Below are positions 5,700 through 5,879 of a stretch of 5,879 nt of DNA, piece by piece; position 1 is the first letter of the stretch; each line of letters opens with the position of its first letter. The stretch covers positions 1-5,879 of the forward strand of contig JAZKSG010000060.1 of the NCBI GenBank assembly GCA_036626215.1, given 5' to 3'. Under the pieces are notes generated by a model. That model was not told the DNA's origin. It made no database searches and saw only the letters and a program-made list of their open reading frames with translations. The position numbers were made by a program, and so were the translations under genes. The stretch comes from JAZKSG01 sp036626215. GTDB lineage: Archaea; Thermoplasmatota; E2; DHVEG-1.

Positions 5700-5879
5700 T
5701 TAGTGTCTTAATAGATCTAAAGAACGGAGTTCTTCAGATAGTTTATCTACAGCTAAAGAGACATCTTCAGTCTCTCTTGCACCGGTACAAACAATTTTAC
5801 CTGAACCAAAAAGCAACATCGCTACTTTTGGATCATCTAACCTATAAACTAGTCCTGGGAATTGTTCTGGTTCGTATTC
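5700..5879 (-). CDS. tbp: TATA-binding protein, C-terminal part (truncated by the window)
   Basis: TBP is the general archaeal transcription factor that binds and bends TATA boxes and recruits TFB and RNA polymerase. Only the last 59 residues are in the window; full archaeal TBPs are about 180-190 residues. The frame is open to the right edge and ends in TAA at 5702-5700. The visible part matches the end of the second saddle repeat: YEPEQFPGLVYRL, then DPKVAMLLFGSGKIVCTGA, then an amphipathic helix ending KLSEELRSLDLLRH. PEQFPGLVYR and the LFGSGKIVCTGA strand are hallmark TBP segments. No acidic tail follows the helix. It runs in the same direction as the three genes to its left, separated from the Lon-like gene by 164 bases with a T-rich tract and a separate promoter, so co-transcription is unlikely. 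Confidence 0.95.
   Translation of the reverse strand, partial: EYEPEQFPGLVYRLDDPKVAMLLFGSGKIVCTGARETEDVSLAVDKLSEELRSLDLLRH

Overview
The window is A+T-rich and archaeal. Two core information-processing genes show this: the C-terminal half of a TATA-binding protein at the right edge, and a tandem-repeat archaeal tRNA-splicing endonuclease. Gene starts are preceded by archaeal-style TATA elements, with GGTGA or GGAGG Shine-Dalgarno sites or no leader, and gene ends by T-runs rather than strong GC hairpins. The set fits a euryarchaeal-type lineage, possibly Thermoplasmatota, but that placement is a guess from gene content.

Layout, left to right: (1) the 3' part of a D-2-hydroxyacid dehydrogenase on + (1-542), of the glyoxylate/hydroxypyruvate reductase type. 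(2) A secreted caspase-like cysteine peptidase homologue on + (609-1505), with a His/Cys dyad and an EF-hand/dockerin-like calcium loop. (3) Convergent with it, a metallo-beta-lactamase-fold hydrolase of the UlaG/UPF0173 type on - (1516-2154). (4) The tRNA-intron endonuclease on - (2228-3271). (5) A large exported, membrane-anchored Lon-type (S16) serine protease without an AAA+ ATPase on - (3337-5535), whose ectodomain carries about four helical repeats of roughly 90 residues. (6) A 164-base intergenic region with a promoter, a 12-bp perfect palindrome and a T-rich terminator tract (5536-5699). (7) The 3' end of the TBP gene on - (5700-5879).

Four genes run leftward (TBP, Lon-like, EndA, MBL) with gaps of 164, 65 and 73 bases. 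Each gap holds a T-run, so they may be separate or partly read-through units rather than one tight operon. There is no obvious shared pathway. The most notable association is two extracytoplasmic proteases of unrelated classes, caspase-like and Lon-like, about 1.8 kb apart on opposite strands. No mobile element, CRISPR array, tRNA, rRNA or other RNA gene was recognised, and no gene-free stretch exceeds 300 bases.
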